A stretch of DNA of 12,077 nt from a bacterium (GTDB lineage Bacteria; SZUA-182): positions 1 through 12,077 of the forward strand of contig QIFF01000112.1 of NCBI GenBank assembly GCA_003230635.1. Direction: 5' to 3'. The position numbers were made by a program, and so were the translations under genes. The notes beneath the pieces were generated by a model. The model was not told where the DNA came from. It made no database searches and saw nothing but the letters and a program-made list of their open reading frames with translations. Within the stretch, counting starts at the first letter, position 1, and every line of letters starts with the position of its first letter. Of this stretch, positions 1 to 7,316 are shown in pieces.

Positions 1-306
1 CTGGCACCAAATCGGCAGACAAGAGTGTTTGCGGCTAAGATCCTCCGGAACCATAATCAACAACTTCTCATCCAAGCGGGCTAAATGTTCTTCGCCCAAG
101 ACGGGGACATCCCACAATTCCCCTACCAACTTGTTAATCTCAGTTTCACTTACCCAGCCCATACGGGCTATAATCTCCTCCAGGGCATCTCCCTTGCGTT
201 TTTGGATTTGCAGAGCCAATTCCGCCTGGGTCGGGGACAGCAATTTGCGCTTGAGCAATAGGGAAAATAAAGAATTTTGGGCTTCGCCGGAAAGCAGTGC
301 ACTCAA
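1..306 (-). CDS. GspE/PilB/MshE-type pilus assembly ATPase, N-terminal part (runs off the window edge)
   Basis: The 102 codons present match the MshEN (GspE N-terminal) domain that precedes the ATPase core of type II secretion and type IV pilus extension motors. Seen are a helical stretch with LLKRKLLSPTQAELALQIQK (about residues 15-34), then RMGWVSETEINKLVGELWDVP, and finally LDEKLLIMVPEDLSRKH, the usual '..PE...R...' segment. The Walker motifs would lie beyond position 1. The start is inferred as TTG at 306-304, because AAGGAGA lies about 8 nt upstream and no ATG fits the domain start. It follows the TPR gene by 30 bp and is the last visible gene of the pilus operon, matching mshE after mshN in MSHA clusters. 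The family powers pilus subunit assembly from the cytoplasm, and MshEN domains often bind cyclic di-GMP. That binding is not shown here. GspE, PilB and MshE cannot be separated from this fragment alone. Confidence 0.75.
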   Translation of the reverse strand, partial: MSALLSGEAQNSLFSLLLKRKLLSPTQAELALQIQKRKGDALEEIIARMGWVSETEINKLVGELWDVPVLGEEHLARLDEKLLIMVPEDLSRKHSCLPIWCQ

Positions 307-320
307 GATTGTATCTCCTT

Positions 321-341
321 TCTCAATTGGCAATTCTCAAT
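321..341 (-). repeat. Three-unit heptamer repeat at the TPR/ATPase gene junction
   Basis: On the coding (minus) strand this reads ATTGAGA, ATTGCCA, ATTGAGA: three 7-bp units. It spans the stop codon of the TPR gene (339-337) and ends directly before the AAGGAG ribosome binding site of the next gene. Related two-unit versions occur at 1187-1200, 4321-4334 and 12034-12047. Confidence 0.7.
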
Positions 342-1173
342 CAACATCAAGATGTCCCTCTACCTGCTTGACTCTTTGTTTATGCTCGGATTGGGCATAT
401 TCTATAAATTTCAGGTAGTGTCCCAGTGCTCGTCTGTTATCGCCCTTTTTCTCCAGCAACACGGCCAGATTATAGTGGGCCTCGGCATAGTAAGGATTGG
501 CGGCTAAAGCCTGTTTGAAGCTTTTGGCTGCCGCTTTCAAGCGGCTTTGTCGGGTGTAAACCACCCCCAGGTTGTTGTAAGCCTCTAGCTGTTTTGGCTC
601 TTCCTGGAGAGCCTTTTCATAAGCCTGAACAGCCTGCTCCAGTGCCCCGGTCTGATAAAATTGTTGCCCTGCCTGAATGGGAGACAGCGGTTTTTTGCTT
701 TTGGCCAGCATGGCAGGAGTCACTCGTGGCGGCTTAATCCTTTCAGTCTTTGGAACCGTAATCCCAACATCAACCGCTGGAACAGAAGGCTCACTGCCCC
801 GACTCTTGGCAACTTCCTCTTTTTTAGCCGCCAAGATGGGTTTGAAAACTTCTTTTGGGAACTGCTTAGCTGCTGGTGTAGCCACAGAGGGCTTGGCAGC
901 AGTCTGTTCAGGGGGCAGAAGGATATAAGGTTTTGTCTCCTCTGGAAGAGGGGATTTCCTGCTGCTAATGAAGGCAAAGAGGGCCATGCTGCCCAGGAGG
1001 ACTAACAAGATACTCCCCCCCTTCAGCAAGCTGCCTTTGACCCGGTACCATTTTTCTTGCTGCTGGTGCTGAATTTCCTCTTCCAGGGGCAAGCTCTCTT
1101 CCGCCTCTATGGCAGGAGGGACTTCGGCCTGGGTTTGTTCCACCCGTTTTAGTTGATCGTAAACTACACTCAC
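337..1173 (-). CDS. MshN-like TPR protein with one membrane anchor
   Basis: This 278-aa protein has a short cytoplasmic N-terminus (MSVVYDQLKRVEQ, similar in style to MshN N-termini), an acidic stretch, one transmembrane helix at about residues 50-70, and a Pro/Ala/Lys-rich linker at about 71-160. Three tetratricopeptide repeats follow at about 164-262, with typical signatures AVQAYEKALQEEP, AYNNLGVVYTRQSRLKAAAKSFKQAL (the middle repeat) and AEAHYNLAVLLEKKGDNRRAL. The topology suggests TPRs on the periplasmic side. The start is GTG at 1173-1171, preceded by a purine-rich AAGGGG/GAAGGG. It lies between the ExeA-like ATPase and the GspE-type ATPase, exactly the mshM-mshN-mshE order. MshN is required for MSHA biogenesis in Vibrio and Aeromonas, but its precise mechanism is poorly defined. 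The TPR call is secure; the MshN assignment rests mostly on architecture and position. Confidence 0.85.
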   Translation of the reverse strand: MSVVYDQLKRVEQTQAEVPPAIEAEESLPLEEEIQHQQQEKWYRVKGSLLKGGSILLVLLGSMALFAFISSRKSPLPEETKPYILLPPEQTAAKPSVATPAAKQFPKEVFKPILAAKKEEVAKSRGSEPSVPAVDVGITVPKTERIKPPRVTPAMLAKSKKPLSPIQAGQQFYQTGALEQAVQAYEKALQEEPKQLEAYNNLGVVYTRQSRLKAAAKSFKQALAANPYYAEAHYNLAVLLEKKGDNRRALGHYLKFIEYAQSEHKQRVKQVEGHLDVD

Positions 1174-1186
1174 TTGGCCCTTCCCC

Positions 1187-1200
1187 TTTCAATCGTCAAT
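1187..1200 (-). repeat. Two-unit heptamer repeat between the ExeA-like ATPase and TPR genes
   Basis: On the coding strand the units are ATTGACG and ATTGAAA. They lie immediately after the TAA stop of the ATPase gene (1202-1200) and run into the GGGG of the next gene's ribosome binding region. It matches the junction repeats at 321-341 and 4321-4334. Confidence 0.6.
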
Positions 1201-2849
1201 TATATAAACTCCCTACCAAGCGTGGGTGTCATCGGTTGGTTTATGATTTTATAAAGCACCAGCTTAGTTTGTGGGTCTATGACCGCCTTGGCGGACAGAG
1301 AGTGATCCCTTTGAAAATTCATCAGGGCCCGGCGCACCTGTTGCTTATTTGTCTTCTTTTTCCCCAAGTATCCTAGCTGCTGCAAACGCTTAGCCAGACG
1401 CCTCAACTCCAGGCTACTTTTGTCCAGAGCGATTTCGCCTGCCCTGAAGTCGTCTGTATTTTTCCAAAATATGAGCGCCCTCCCCCGCCAGGAATCCAGT
1501 TTTTGGAGCGGGTAAGTCGCATCCTGAGAATGGATTTGTTCCCCTGACAATTTAGATAAGAGCAAAGCAGAGGGGAGGGAACCCTTTCCCTGCCTTCCAG
1601 GAAAAATGACGCAGGGCAGATTAAGGTTTAGCAACTGCTTAAAGTTGGTCTGCAAAAGGGCTGCTTCCAGGCCGTATTCTCGGGCAACAGACTGGTAGTC
1701 CAGCCTGTTCCCTTTTACCGGCCAGCCGGCTGATTCATCAGAGCCAAGCTCATACCCCCAGCGCCTGAGTAAATTTACCAGGGCAATTGCCTCAGGCTGT
1801 AGGCGCACCGCTTGAGCTTTGGAGAGATTCCCCAACCTCTTAAGGGTTTTCGCTTTCGGCAACTGGACAGGAGGCCGGGCCGGACTGGTTTTTGCCACTT
1901 CCCGCCTGGGCTTAGCCGCAGGGGTCAGACTAACAGTCTTCTTTGGGGAGTACCAATTTAAAGCCAGCAGGAAAAGGATACTCGCAAAAGCAAAACCGCC
2001 GGCCAGACGCCAGGGAGAAAGAAGGGCCGGCACCCGGTGTTCGTGCCAGCGTTTCTGGGTGCTCTTTAAGGCCTTGGCAACCATTTTGCCGTCAATCTTG
2101 GTTTGCTTGCAGGAGGCCCCAACAACAAGGGTTTTGTCACAAACCATGTTAATCAAGCGCGGAACACCCCGCGAGAAACGATAGATTTTGTTAAGCGCGG
2201 CGCGAGTAAATTTTATCTTCTCTGTTCCCGCAGTTTTCAAACGGTGATAAATGTATTGTTCCAGTTCTTTTTTGTTAAAGGGTGTAAGCTGGTAACGCAG
2301 GGCAATCCGCTGATCCAGTGCTTTCAGCTCCGGGCTGTGCAAGCGGGTCTCCAGTTCCAATTGGCCGACCAGAACAATCTGGATCAGTTTCTTCTTCTCG
2401 GTCTCCAGGTTGGAGAGAAAGCGAATGGCTCCAAACAGTTCCCTGCTTAGCTCCTGGGCCTCGTCAATAATCACCACTACCCTGGAATCATGGGCACACT
2501 CCTCAGCCAGAAAACTGCTTAAATTCTGGACTAACTCCTGGCGATTATCATTCTTAGCGGGCAGGCCCAGATCGCCCATCAGGCTCTCCAGAAACTCCAT
2601 CTCGGTAGGCGGGGGATTTAAGATGTAGGCGGTTTTGGCGCTGCCTTTCAGGGCGGCCAGAATGCGGCGGCAGAGGAGGGTCTTGCCGCAGCCGACCTCT
2701 CCCACTACTTCAATTAATCCCTCGCAATTCTTAATCCCATACATCAAATACTTAAAGGCGTTCTTGTGCTGCTGACTGGGAAAAAGAAAATGCGGGTCAG
2801 GATTTAAGCTGAACGGGTTTTCCTTTAAGTGATAAAAGGTCTTGTACAT
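1200..2849 (-). CDS. ExeA/GspA/MshM-type AAA ATPase with C-terminal peptidoglycan-binding domain
   Basis: This 549-aa protein starts with MYKTFYHLKENPFSLNPDP, the hallmark N-terminus of ExeA-family ATPases. Walker A is GEVGCGKT at residues 50-57 and Walker B is VVVIIDEAQ at about 124-132. An arginine-containing RGVPRLIN sensor segment lies near 227-234. One transmembrane helix lies at about 281-299, after which the chain should be periplasmic. Residues about 345-470 resemble the C39-peptidase-like domain of GspA proteins. The last ~65 residues (LAKRLQQLGYLG... NFQRDHSLSAKAVID) form a PG_binding_1 domain. In Aeromonas, ExeA with ExeB binds peptidoglycan and promotes secretin assembly in the outer membrane. 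The gene lies 12 bp after the secretin gene, as mshM follows mshL, so the same role is inferred here. The ATG start at 2849 is preceded by AAAGGG. Confidence 0.92.
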   Translation of the reverse strand: MYKTFYHLKENPFSLNPDPHFLFPSQQHKNAFKYLMYGIKNCEGLIEVVGEVGCGKTLLCRRILAALKGSAKTAYILNPPPTEMEFLESLMGDLGLPAKNDNRQELVQNLSSFLAEECAHDSRVVVIIDEAQELSRELFGAIRFLSNLETEKKKLIQIVLVGQLELETRLHSPELKALDQRIALRYQLTPFNKKELEQYIYHRLKTAGTEKIKFTRAALNKIYRFSRGVPRLINMVCDKTLVVGASCKQTKIDGKMVAKALKSTQKRWHEHRVPALLSPWRLAGGFAFASILFLLALNWYSPKKTVSLTPAAKPRREVAKTSPARPPVQLPKAKTLKRLGNLSKAQAVRLQPEAIALVNLLRRWGYELGSDESAGWPVKGNRLDYQSVAREYGLEAALLQTNFKQLLNLNLPCVIFPGRQGKGSLPSALLLSKLSGEQIHSQDATYPLQKLDSWRGRALIFWKNTDDFRAGEIALDKSSLELRRLAKRLQQLGYLGKKKTNKQQVRRALMNFQRDHSLSAKAVIDPQTKLVLYKIINQPMTPTLGREFI

Positions 2850-2861
2850 GACATTGCCCTT

Positions 2862-4307
2862 TTAGGTTCCTGCTTCAGAAGAAGCCGAGACATCAACGGC
2901 TTGCTGCCTCTCTTCCAAGATAGTGGGGGTAATGAAGATTAAGAGCTCCTTTTTCTCATCGCTCTTGGTTTGATAGCTAAACAACCAGCCCAATAAGGGG
3001 ATATCCCTAAGCCAGGGAATTCCCCCCTCAACATGGCTGGCATCCTCTTCAATCAAACCCCCAATAACCACTGTTTCTCCGCTACCCACCAAAACCTTGG
3101 TATTCAGGATATTGGTCTTGATCTCCGGTGGAACGTCGGTGTTAGTTCTTGTAAGTGCAGTGCCCTTCTCTACTTTTACATCCATGAAGATGCGCTCTCC
3201 AATAACATGGGGGGTAACCTCAAGGGTGATTTTCACATCTTCGGATTCGTAGCTGCTAGTAGTAGTCCCATCCGTCCCTCTAGTGGTTACCAGGTACCAT
3301 ATCTTATGCTTGCTCTCCATCTTAGCAGACTGGTTATCCTGGGTAATTACCTTGGGACTGGCCAATACTTTACCCTTGCTTTCACTTTCCATGGCGGAAA
3401 GCTGCATCTCCAATATATCGCTGCCAAGCTTGCCGATCAAAAGGTTGATTGACCCCCCCACACCACTAGAGAGAATATTGGCTGCCGGCAGGTTAACCGC
3501 ATAATTGGTGGCGCTGGCGGTTGAGGTATTATAGGTATCGTCGCTGCCAGGCTTGCCGGTGCGGCTGGCAGTTTTCCAGCCGGCCTTCTCGTTGGTTCCC
3601 CCCTCGACTGTAAAATCGCCTTGCCTACGTGTACGTACCCCCCCCCATTGGATTCCCAACTCGCGGGCGAAATTGTCAGTAGCGGAAATAATTTTGGAGG
3701 TAATGGCAATCTGTTTTGAGGGCTTATCCAGCTTGGCCACCATGGCTTTGATTTTGGAGACACTTTCCGGCAAATCGGTTACCATCAGGGTATTGCTACG
3801 TTTGATGATGCTTAAATTGGCCGCCTTATCTGTGCTGAGCAGCTTTCTCAACTCTTCAGCCAGTTCGGTCAAATCCTTGCTGTTTTCGGAATCAAAGGCG
3901 TATTTGACCTGGATGTGCCTGGTAATCGGTTCGGTTACGGCCTTGACTTCTTTCCTGGAATCCCCTATAGACTTAATTGTATCCACCCGCAGGATCCTTC
4001 CCTCCTGAACATACCCCAGGCCGGCGTCTTTGAGAATCGCAAGAAAGACCTCTCTCACCGGCACCTCATGGAAACTGGCGGTTATCTTCCCTGTTACCCG
4101 CTCACTAACCAACAGGTTCACCTTATAGGGCAACGCCAGGCTGCGCAGGACGTTTTGGACATCAGCCGCCCGAAACTCCAGGGAGCAGGGCTCATCCGGG
4201 AATAGGGTCAACTCCCCCTCCAGGCCGCCGCCCTGGGCACCTGCAACTGTCGGCAGCAACAGGCCGCTTATCAGGATTAAAACCATCAGACCTTTTTTAT
4301 GGAACAT
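2862..4307 (-). CDS. mshL: MshL/PilQ-type outer-membrane secretin
   Basis: This 481-aa secretin begins with a Sec signal peptide (MFHKKGLMVLILISGLLLPT, cleavage likely near AGA at 22-24) without a lipobox cysteine. An STN domain occupies about 43-110 (CSLEFRAADVQNVLRSLA, ILKDAGLGYV). An N1-type ring-building domain at about 131-193 has the usual SNTLMVTDLPE segment. The beta-barrel secretin domain runs from about 196 to 465, with ELGIQWGG, VLASPKVITQDNQ, VGSGETVVIGGLIEE (407-421), GIPWLRDIPLLGWLF (429-443) and ELLIFITPTIL. Secretins form 12-15-mer gated pores in the outer membrane through which the pilus exits. The single STN domain and lack of AMIN domains fit MshL better than classical PilQ. 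The gene follows the pilO-pilP fusion by 15 bp. The ATG start at 4307 is preceded by AAAGGGGGG. A G9 run occurs inside the gene (3638-3646 on the plus strand as C9). Confidence 0.95.
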   Translation of the reverse strand: MFHKKGLMVLILISGLLLPTVAGAQGGGLEGELTLFPDEPCSLEFRAADVQNVLRSLALPYKVNLLVSERVTGKITASFHEVPVREVFLAILKDAGLGYVQEGRILRVDTIKSIGDSRKEVKAVTEPITRHIQVKYAFDSENSKDLTELAEELRKLLSTDKAANLSIIKRSNTLMVTDLPESVSKIKAMVAKLDKPSKQIAITSKIISATDNFARELGIQWGGVRTRRQGDFTVEGGTNEKAGWKTASRTGKPGSDDTYNTSTASATNYAVNLPAANILSSGVGGSINLLIGKLGSDILEMQLSAMESESKGKVLASPKVITQDNQSAKMESKHKIWYLVTTRGTDGTTTSSYESEDVKITLEVTPHVIGERIFMDVKVEKGTALTRTNTDVPPEIKTNILNTKVLVGSGETVVIGGLIEEDASHVEGGIPWLRDIPLLGWLFSYQTKSDEKKELLIFITPTILEERQQAVDVSASSEAGT

Positions 4308-4320
4308 CGGGTTTCCCCCC

Positions 4321-4334
4321 TTTCAATTGTCAAT
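4321..4334 (-). repeat. Two-unit heptamer repeat at the pilO-pilP/secretin junction
   Basis: The coding-strand units are ATTGACA and ATTGAAA. They encode the last residues and the TGA stop of the upstream gene (…Val-Ile-Asp-Asn-stop) and lead directly into the secretin ribosome binding site. They differ from the copy at 1187-1200 by one base. Confidence 0.65.
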
Positions 4335-5360
4335 CACTTCAACAGCAGCAGACAGCTTGCTCGAACCCACAGGTTGGCTGGCTTCTTTATCCTTTGTTTG
4401 TGTAGGCGAAGGTCTGCTTTTGGGTTCAACACTGCCGGGCAATGTCAGGAAGTATTTTTGCTTTCCCTGTTTCAGGGTGACTTTACCTTTTTCTATTTTT
4501 ACCAACTGTTTCTCCCCCAGCCAATCCCCTTCTTCCAACACATGATCGGGAGCAATCAGAACCATCTGCTTGCCGCCCAGTTTAACGACCCCTTGCAGGG
4601 TATATTTCCCCACCAGGTCAATTGGAGGCAAGACGTTGGGCTTTTTAGGTTGCTTGGTTTTTTTGGCTAGCTTTTTCTTAACCGGCACCGGCTTTTTGGG
4701 TACGAATTTTTTAAACGGATCACTCAATTTGCCGGCCAGTTTTATCTTCTGCCCCGGCTGCCAGGGGGGATCCAAAAGCAGTGAGGCCACCGCCGTGGTT
4801 CCCCGGTAATTAGAAGGGTTGTCTAAGCCTAACTGAGACAGGAAGCTCTCCTTAATCTGGAGACAACTTAGCCAGAAGTTTACCCGGTGGCGCCCTGCTT
4901 TGCCCAGGTTAGGTGTGATTTGTAACTGGCTGACCGTAAAACCGCGTTTTGTTTCCAATATATCCAGCAGGTTTATTAGGTCTGGAAAACTCGTTTCCAA
5001 ACTTAACTGACGGGAAAAACGGATATGGTTTTTTTTGTCCTTCCGCTTCAGCGGACCTATCATAAGGAAAGTAGGGGGAAAATTTGTCCCCAGTTGTTCT
5101 TCAATATCTTCCATGAACCACAGGTCTCCTTTCTTCGTAGCCAGCAGCTTTAAAACCTCTCCCTCTTCCTCGTTTTTAGCGGGTACTACCATCAGCTTGG
5201 CCTGTTTTTTCTGCAACTCTTTGATTTCACGCATATTAGCTGCATGCCGCTCAAGGCGAACAGCCTGCCGGGAATACAAGTAATACCCCGTCCCAAGACC
5301 AAAGCTCAACAAAGTTAAGAAAATCAGCCAACCGGCTTTGACCGGACGCATATCAATCAC
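4323..5360 (-). CDS. pilO: PilO-PilP (MshJ-MshK-like) fusion, inner-membrane pilus alignment protein
   Basis: This 345-aa protein has a short cytoplasmic N-terminus and a transmembrane helix at about residues 10-28. A Lys/Glu-rich coiled coil follows at about 32-56. A PilO-like ferredoxin-fold domain lies at about 75-178, with the pattern 'F..LI.LLD.LE...GF.VS.LQITP' at 125-150. A DPF motif at 214-216 precedes a very basic linker (about 217-240, KKPVPVKKK, KKTKQPKK). A small beta-rich domain at about 246-308 (LVGKYTLQGVV, VLEEGDWLGEKQLVKIE) resembles PilP/MshK domains, which contact the secretin. A low-complexity tail ends the chain. Usual PilO proteins are about 200 aa and PilP is a separate lipoprotein, so this looks like a natural fusion. 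It overlaps pilN by 4 bp (ATGA), implying translational coupling. The PilO half is well supported. The PilP half is inferred from DPF, fold-like pattern and position just before the secretin. Confidence 0.8.
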   Translation of the reverse strand: MIDMRPVKAGWLIFLTLLSFGLGTGYYLYSRQAVRLERHAANMREIKELQKKQAKLMVVPAKNEEEGEVLKLLATKKGDLWFMEDIEEQLGTNFPPTFLMIGPLKRKDKKNHIRFSRQLSLETSFPDLINLLDILETKRGFTVSQLQITPNLGKAGRHRVNFWLSCLQIKESFLSQLGLDNPSNYRGTTAVASLLLDPPWQPGQKIKLAGKLSDPFKKFVPKKPVPVKKKLAKKTKQPKKPNVLPPIDLVGKYTLQGVVKLGGKQMVLIAPDHVLEEGDWLGEKQLVKIEKGKVTLKQGKQKYFLTLPGSVEPKSRPSPTQTKDKEASQPVGSSKLSAAVEVIDN

Positions 5361-6019
5361 TTTCCTTCCAGTACCACCTCAAAATTCACCAGTTCTCCCT
5401 TACCCTGGGGCAAGGTGTTAACATGCCAATCCTTCAGACTAAACGTCTTGTGCCAAGCAGCATCAGCCACCAGATTGTTAATGAAGTCAGCAACCAGGCG
5501 CAGGGGCTTATCCTGCGCACTGCTACTGAAACTGCTCCCCTGGAACACTACCCTGACCGGGTCGCTCCCATCTTTCACCTGCAGAGAGGTAAGCCACAGC
5601 TTATCCAGCATGTTGCGCTGAACACCCAGCAACCTATTGCGCCATCTCATATTGATCTTTTTCAGCTCCCTTAGCTGTCCCAGTCGGCTGTTTCTCGCCT
5701 GGGCACGAGCCTGCTGCTGCTTAATCTTGCCCCTTAGGGCGTCCACCTGCTGCTGAAGCTGGGTAATTCCCTGGGCCTTTGCCCGCAGTTCCTGTTCGCG
5801 GGACAGATATACCTGAGAGCGAAAAATCAAAGCCCCCACCAGCAGCAAAACAAAGCTAATAGTAAGCATAGTAGCACTGGTGCTCACTTTGCGGTACAAC
5901 TGCTTGGCAAATCGCAGGTAGAAAGCCTTCAACTTCCTGATAGCTGCTAACCAGCCCTTTACAGGAACTAGGTTCTTCCCCGGTTTCAAAAAATCAATTC
6001 TGAAAGAAGCTTGTTCCAT
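5357..6019 (-). CDS. pilN: PilN-type inner-membrane pilus assembly protein
   Basis: This 220-aa protein has a basic cytoplasmic N-terminus of about 47 residues, which in PilN proteins docks into PilM through an 'NLLP'-like segment; here the related sequence IDFLKPGKNLVPV occurs at 8-20. A transmembrane helix follows at about 48-66 (ATMLTISFVLLLVGALIF) and a Gln/Arg-rich coiled coil at about 70-115. The periplasmic ferredoxin-fold domain, with LLGVQRNMLDKLWLTSLQV, is typical of PilN. The gene starts 4 bp after pilM and its stop overlaps the pilO start by 4 bp. Family knowledge: PilN and PilO heterodimerise and link the cytoplasmic PilM ring to PilP and the secretin. The N-terminus is longer than in classical PilN and approaches MshI/MshJ-like proteins. 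Confidence 0.88.
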   Translation of the reverse strand: MEQASFRIDFLKPGKNLVPVKGWLAAIRKLKAFYLRFAKQLYRKVSTSATMLTISFVLLLVGALIFRSQVYLSREQELRAKAQGITQLQQQVDALRGKIKQQQARAQARNSRLGQLRELKKINMRWRNRLLGVQRNMLDKLWLTSLQVKDGSDPVRVVFQGSSFSSSAQDKPLRLVADFINNLVADAAWHKTFSLKDWHVNTLPQGKGELVNFEVVLEGK

Positions 6020-6023
6020 TTTC

Positions 6024-6290
6024 TCAAACCTTCCAGCGCCTGGCCAAACCTACGGCAATCGCCAATTGCGGGGCTAAAGCGGAAACCTTCTCCAAATCAA
6101 AGTACTTTTGGTCGATCGTGATCTCCTGGAATGGGTTAAGCATTTCCGTACTAATGCCTGTCTTTTTCACTAGATACGGGCTTAGTCCGGGCAGACTGGC
6201 CCCACCGCCGGTTAAGACCATGCGGTCAAAGTGATTAATCCCGGTTTGCTTATTGTAATAAACCAGGGCCTGGCGGATTTCCTTTACCAA
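6024..6290 (-). CDS. pilM: PilM C-terminal fragment, out of frame with the rest of pilM
   Basis: These 88 codons carry the C-terminal part of PilM. The adenosine-binding loop of the actin-like fold is visible as VLTGGGASLPGL (residues 25-36), followed by LNPFQEITIDQKYFD and the usual terminal LAPQLAIAVGLARR. The first residues (LVKEIRQALVYYNKQ) are the expected continuation of the N-terminal fragment. The frame is shifted by the 11-bp duplication at 6292-6313. In this frame the region opens just after a TGA, with only TTG or CTG as possible starts and no clear ribosome binding site, so it may not be translated on its own. It is followed 4 bp later by pilN. Confidence 0.85.
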   Translation of the reverse strand: MVKEIRQALVYYNKQTGINHFDRMVLTGGGASLPGLSPYLVKKTGISTEMLNPFQEITIDQKYFDLEKVSALAPQLAIAVGLARRWKV

Positions 6291-7255
6291 CAGGTCATAA
6301 CTAGGTCATAACTTTTTTCCAGCGCTCTTTGGAAGGGAGCTTCCAGCTCATTTTTATTCAAAGCATAGTTTCCCAGTCCCCCCCCCCGCTTTAAATCCTC
6401 GGCAAGGGCATATTCCAATTGACACTGGGCCTGGATCTCACCAGTAAAACGCTCCCCCCCCACCGAGAGGGAAAGGGTAAAATAATAGCCGTTATGAGAA
6501 AGGATATTCAAGGTAGTGGCGGTTGCCCCCAAATCCAGGATTACCACTGTCTCATCGGCCTCCGGCTTCCTTTGGGCAAGAAAGGCGTTGATCAAAGCCA
6601 GGGGGTCGGCATCCACCATGGTTGGTTTTATCCCTACTCGCTCCAGCAGCTCCAAGTGCTGCTGGAGATGTTCCTTGGTAGCGGCTACCAGGAGAACCTC
6701 CAGCTTGTCAGCCTGCGAGGCCTGCTCCATAATCTGGGCATCCACTACCACTTCATCCGGCCTGAAGGGGATATACTTGCGCACCTCCCACTGGAGAGCG
6801 GAAAGCAACTTATCCCGGGCGGCCGCCGGATACTGGATCTGGCGAATTACCACCGAGGCCCTGTCCAGGGAAGTAGCCATCAGGCTCTGCTCCATCTCCA
6901 ACACCCTTATAACCTTTAAAATTGCCGCAACCCTGGCCGTCTCATTTATTCCCTGCCTGCCCGGCTTTTGCCCCGGGGCAATTTCCACCACCGCCAAATG
7001 AACTAAGCTGATTTTATGCATCCCTTTATGCAGGCCCACCACTTTTATATTCCGACTTCCAATATCCAGACCCCAGAAACACTTTCCCCAGAGATGATGC
7101 GGATCAGCAGCCTGATAGAGCGTAACCGGCGGAGCATGCTCAGAGGGTTCTTGCCCCTCGGCCGGGTATTCAGTCAGGCTTTCCTCCTCAAGTAACTCCG
7201 CACTCTGCGCATTGGAGACAATCTCTTGCCCAGGCAAAACCTCATCTTCAGCCAC
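6284..7255 (-). CDS. pilM: PilM N-terminal fragment (actin-like pilus ATPase, prematurely terminated)
   Basis: This 323-codon frame carries most of PilM/MshI, the cytoplasmic actin-like protein that binds the PilN tail. Visible are the phosphate-1 motif GLDIGSRNIKVVG (62-74), the PilM segment LQWEVRKYIPFRPDEVVVDAQ (about 144-164), the phosphate-2 motif VVILDLGATATTLN (227-240), SVGGERFTGEI (254-264) and LAEDLKRGGG. It ends abruptly in VMTCW-stop because of an 11-bp tandem duplication. Removing one copy gives EKSYDLLVKEIRQ and a 406-aa protein. The first ~55 residues are an acidic extension that is not usual for PilM. Start is GTG at 7255-7253 with AAGGGGGAA about 6-8 nt upstream. It contains runs of ten and eight G (plus-strand C runs 6378-6387 and 6454-6461). 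Whether the allele is a real mutation, a phase-variable state or an assembly error is unknown. Confidence 0.9.
   Translation of the reverse strand: MAEDEVLPGQEIVSNAQSAELLEEESLTEYPAEGQEPSEHAPPVTLYQAADPHHLWGKCFWGLDIGSRNIKVVGLHKGMHKISLVHLAVVEIAPGQKPGRQGINETARVAAILKVIRVLEMEQSLMATSLDRASVVIRQIQYPAAARDKLLSALQWEVRKYIPFRPDEVVVDAQIMEQASQADKLEVLLVAATKEHLQQHLELLERVGIKPTMVDADPLALINAFLAQRKPEADETVVILDLGATATTLNILSHNGYYFTLSLSVGGERFTGEIQAQCQLEYALAEDLKRGGGLGNYALNKNELEAPFQRALEKSYDLVMTCW
6292..6313 (-). repeat. 11-bp exact tandem duplication that frameshifts pilM
   Basis: Two perfect abutting copies of AGTTATGACCT (coding strand) lie at 6313-6303 and 6302-6292. With both copies the frame reads …SYDLVMTCW-stop. 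With one copy it reads …SYDLLVKEIRQALVYY, joining both PilM fragments exactly. This is the signature of a single duplication of 11 bp. Confidence 0.95.
6378..6387 (-). repeat. Homopolymer G10 tract inside pilM
   Basis: Ten consecutive C on the plus strand (G on the coding strand) encode the Gly-Gly-Gly of LKRGGGLGNY. Tracts of this length are slippage-prone. The current length keeps the family-like reading frame on both sides. A second run of eight lies at 6454-6461 in the same gene and one of nine at 3638-3646 in the secretin gene. Confidence 0.85.
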
Positions 7256-7316
7256 AGTATTTCCCCCTTGTTAAACTAAACTACTCACTAGATTATGCAA
7301 GCTTTATACCGTGACT

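Noticed and set aside
29..418. Plus-strand open frames across 29-4809 opposite the pilus genes
   Set aside because: They are shadows of well-supported minus-strand genes, with low-complexity or Ser/Cys-rich translations and no family features.
6284..6320. Programmed ribosomal frameshift in pilM
   Set aside because: There is no slippery heptamer followed by a stem, and the exact 11-bp duplication explains the break completely.
7256..7316. Promoter for the pilM operon
   Set aside because: CATAAT and TATAAA strings occur on the minus strand, but no acceptable -35 lies at proper spacing, so no promoter is called.
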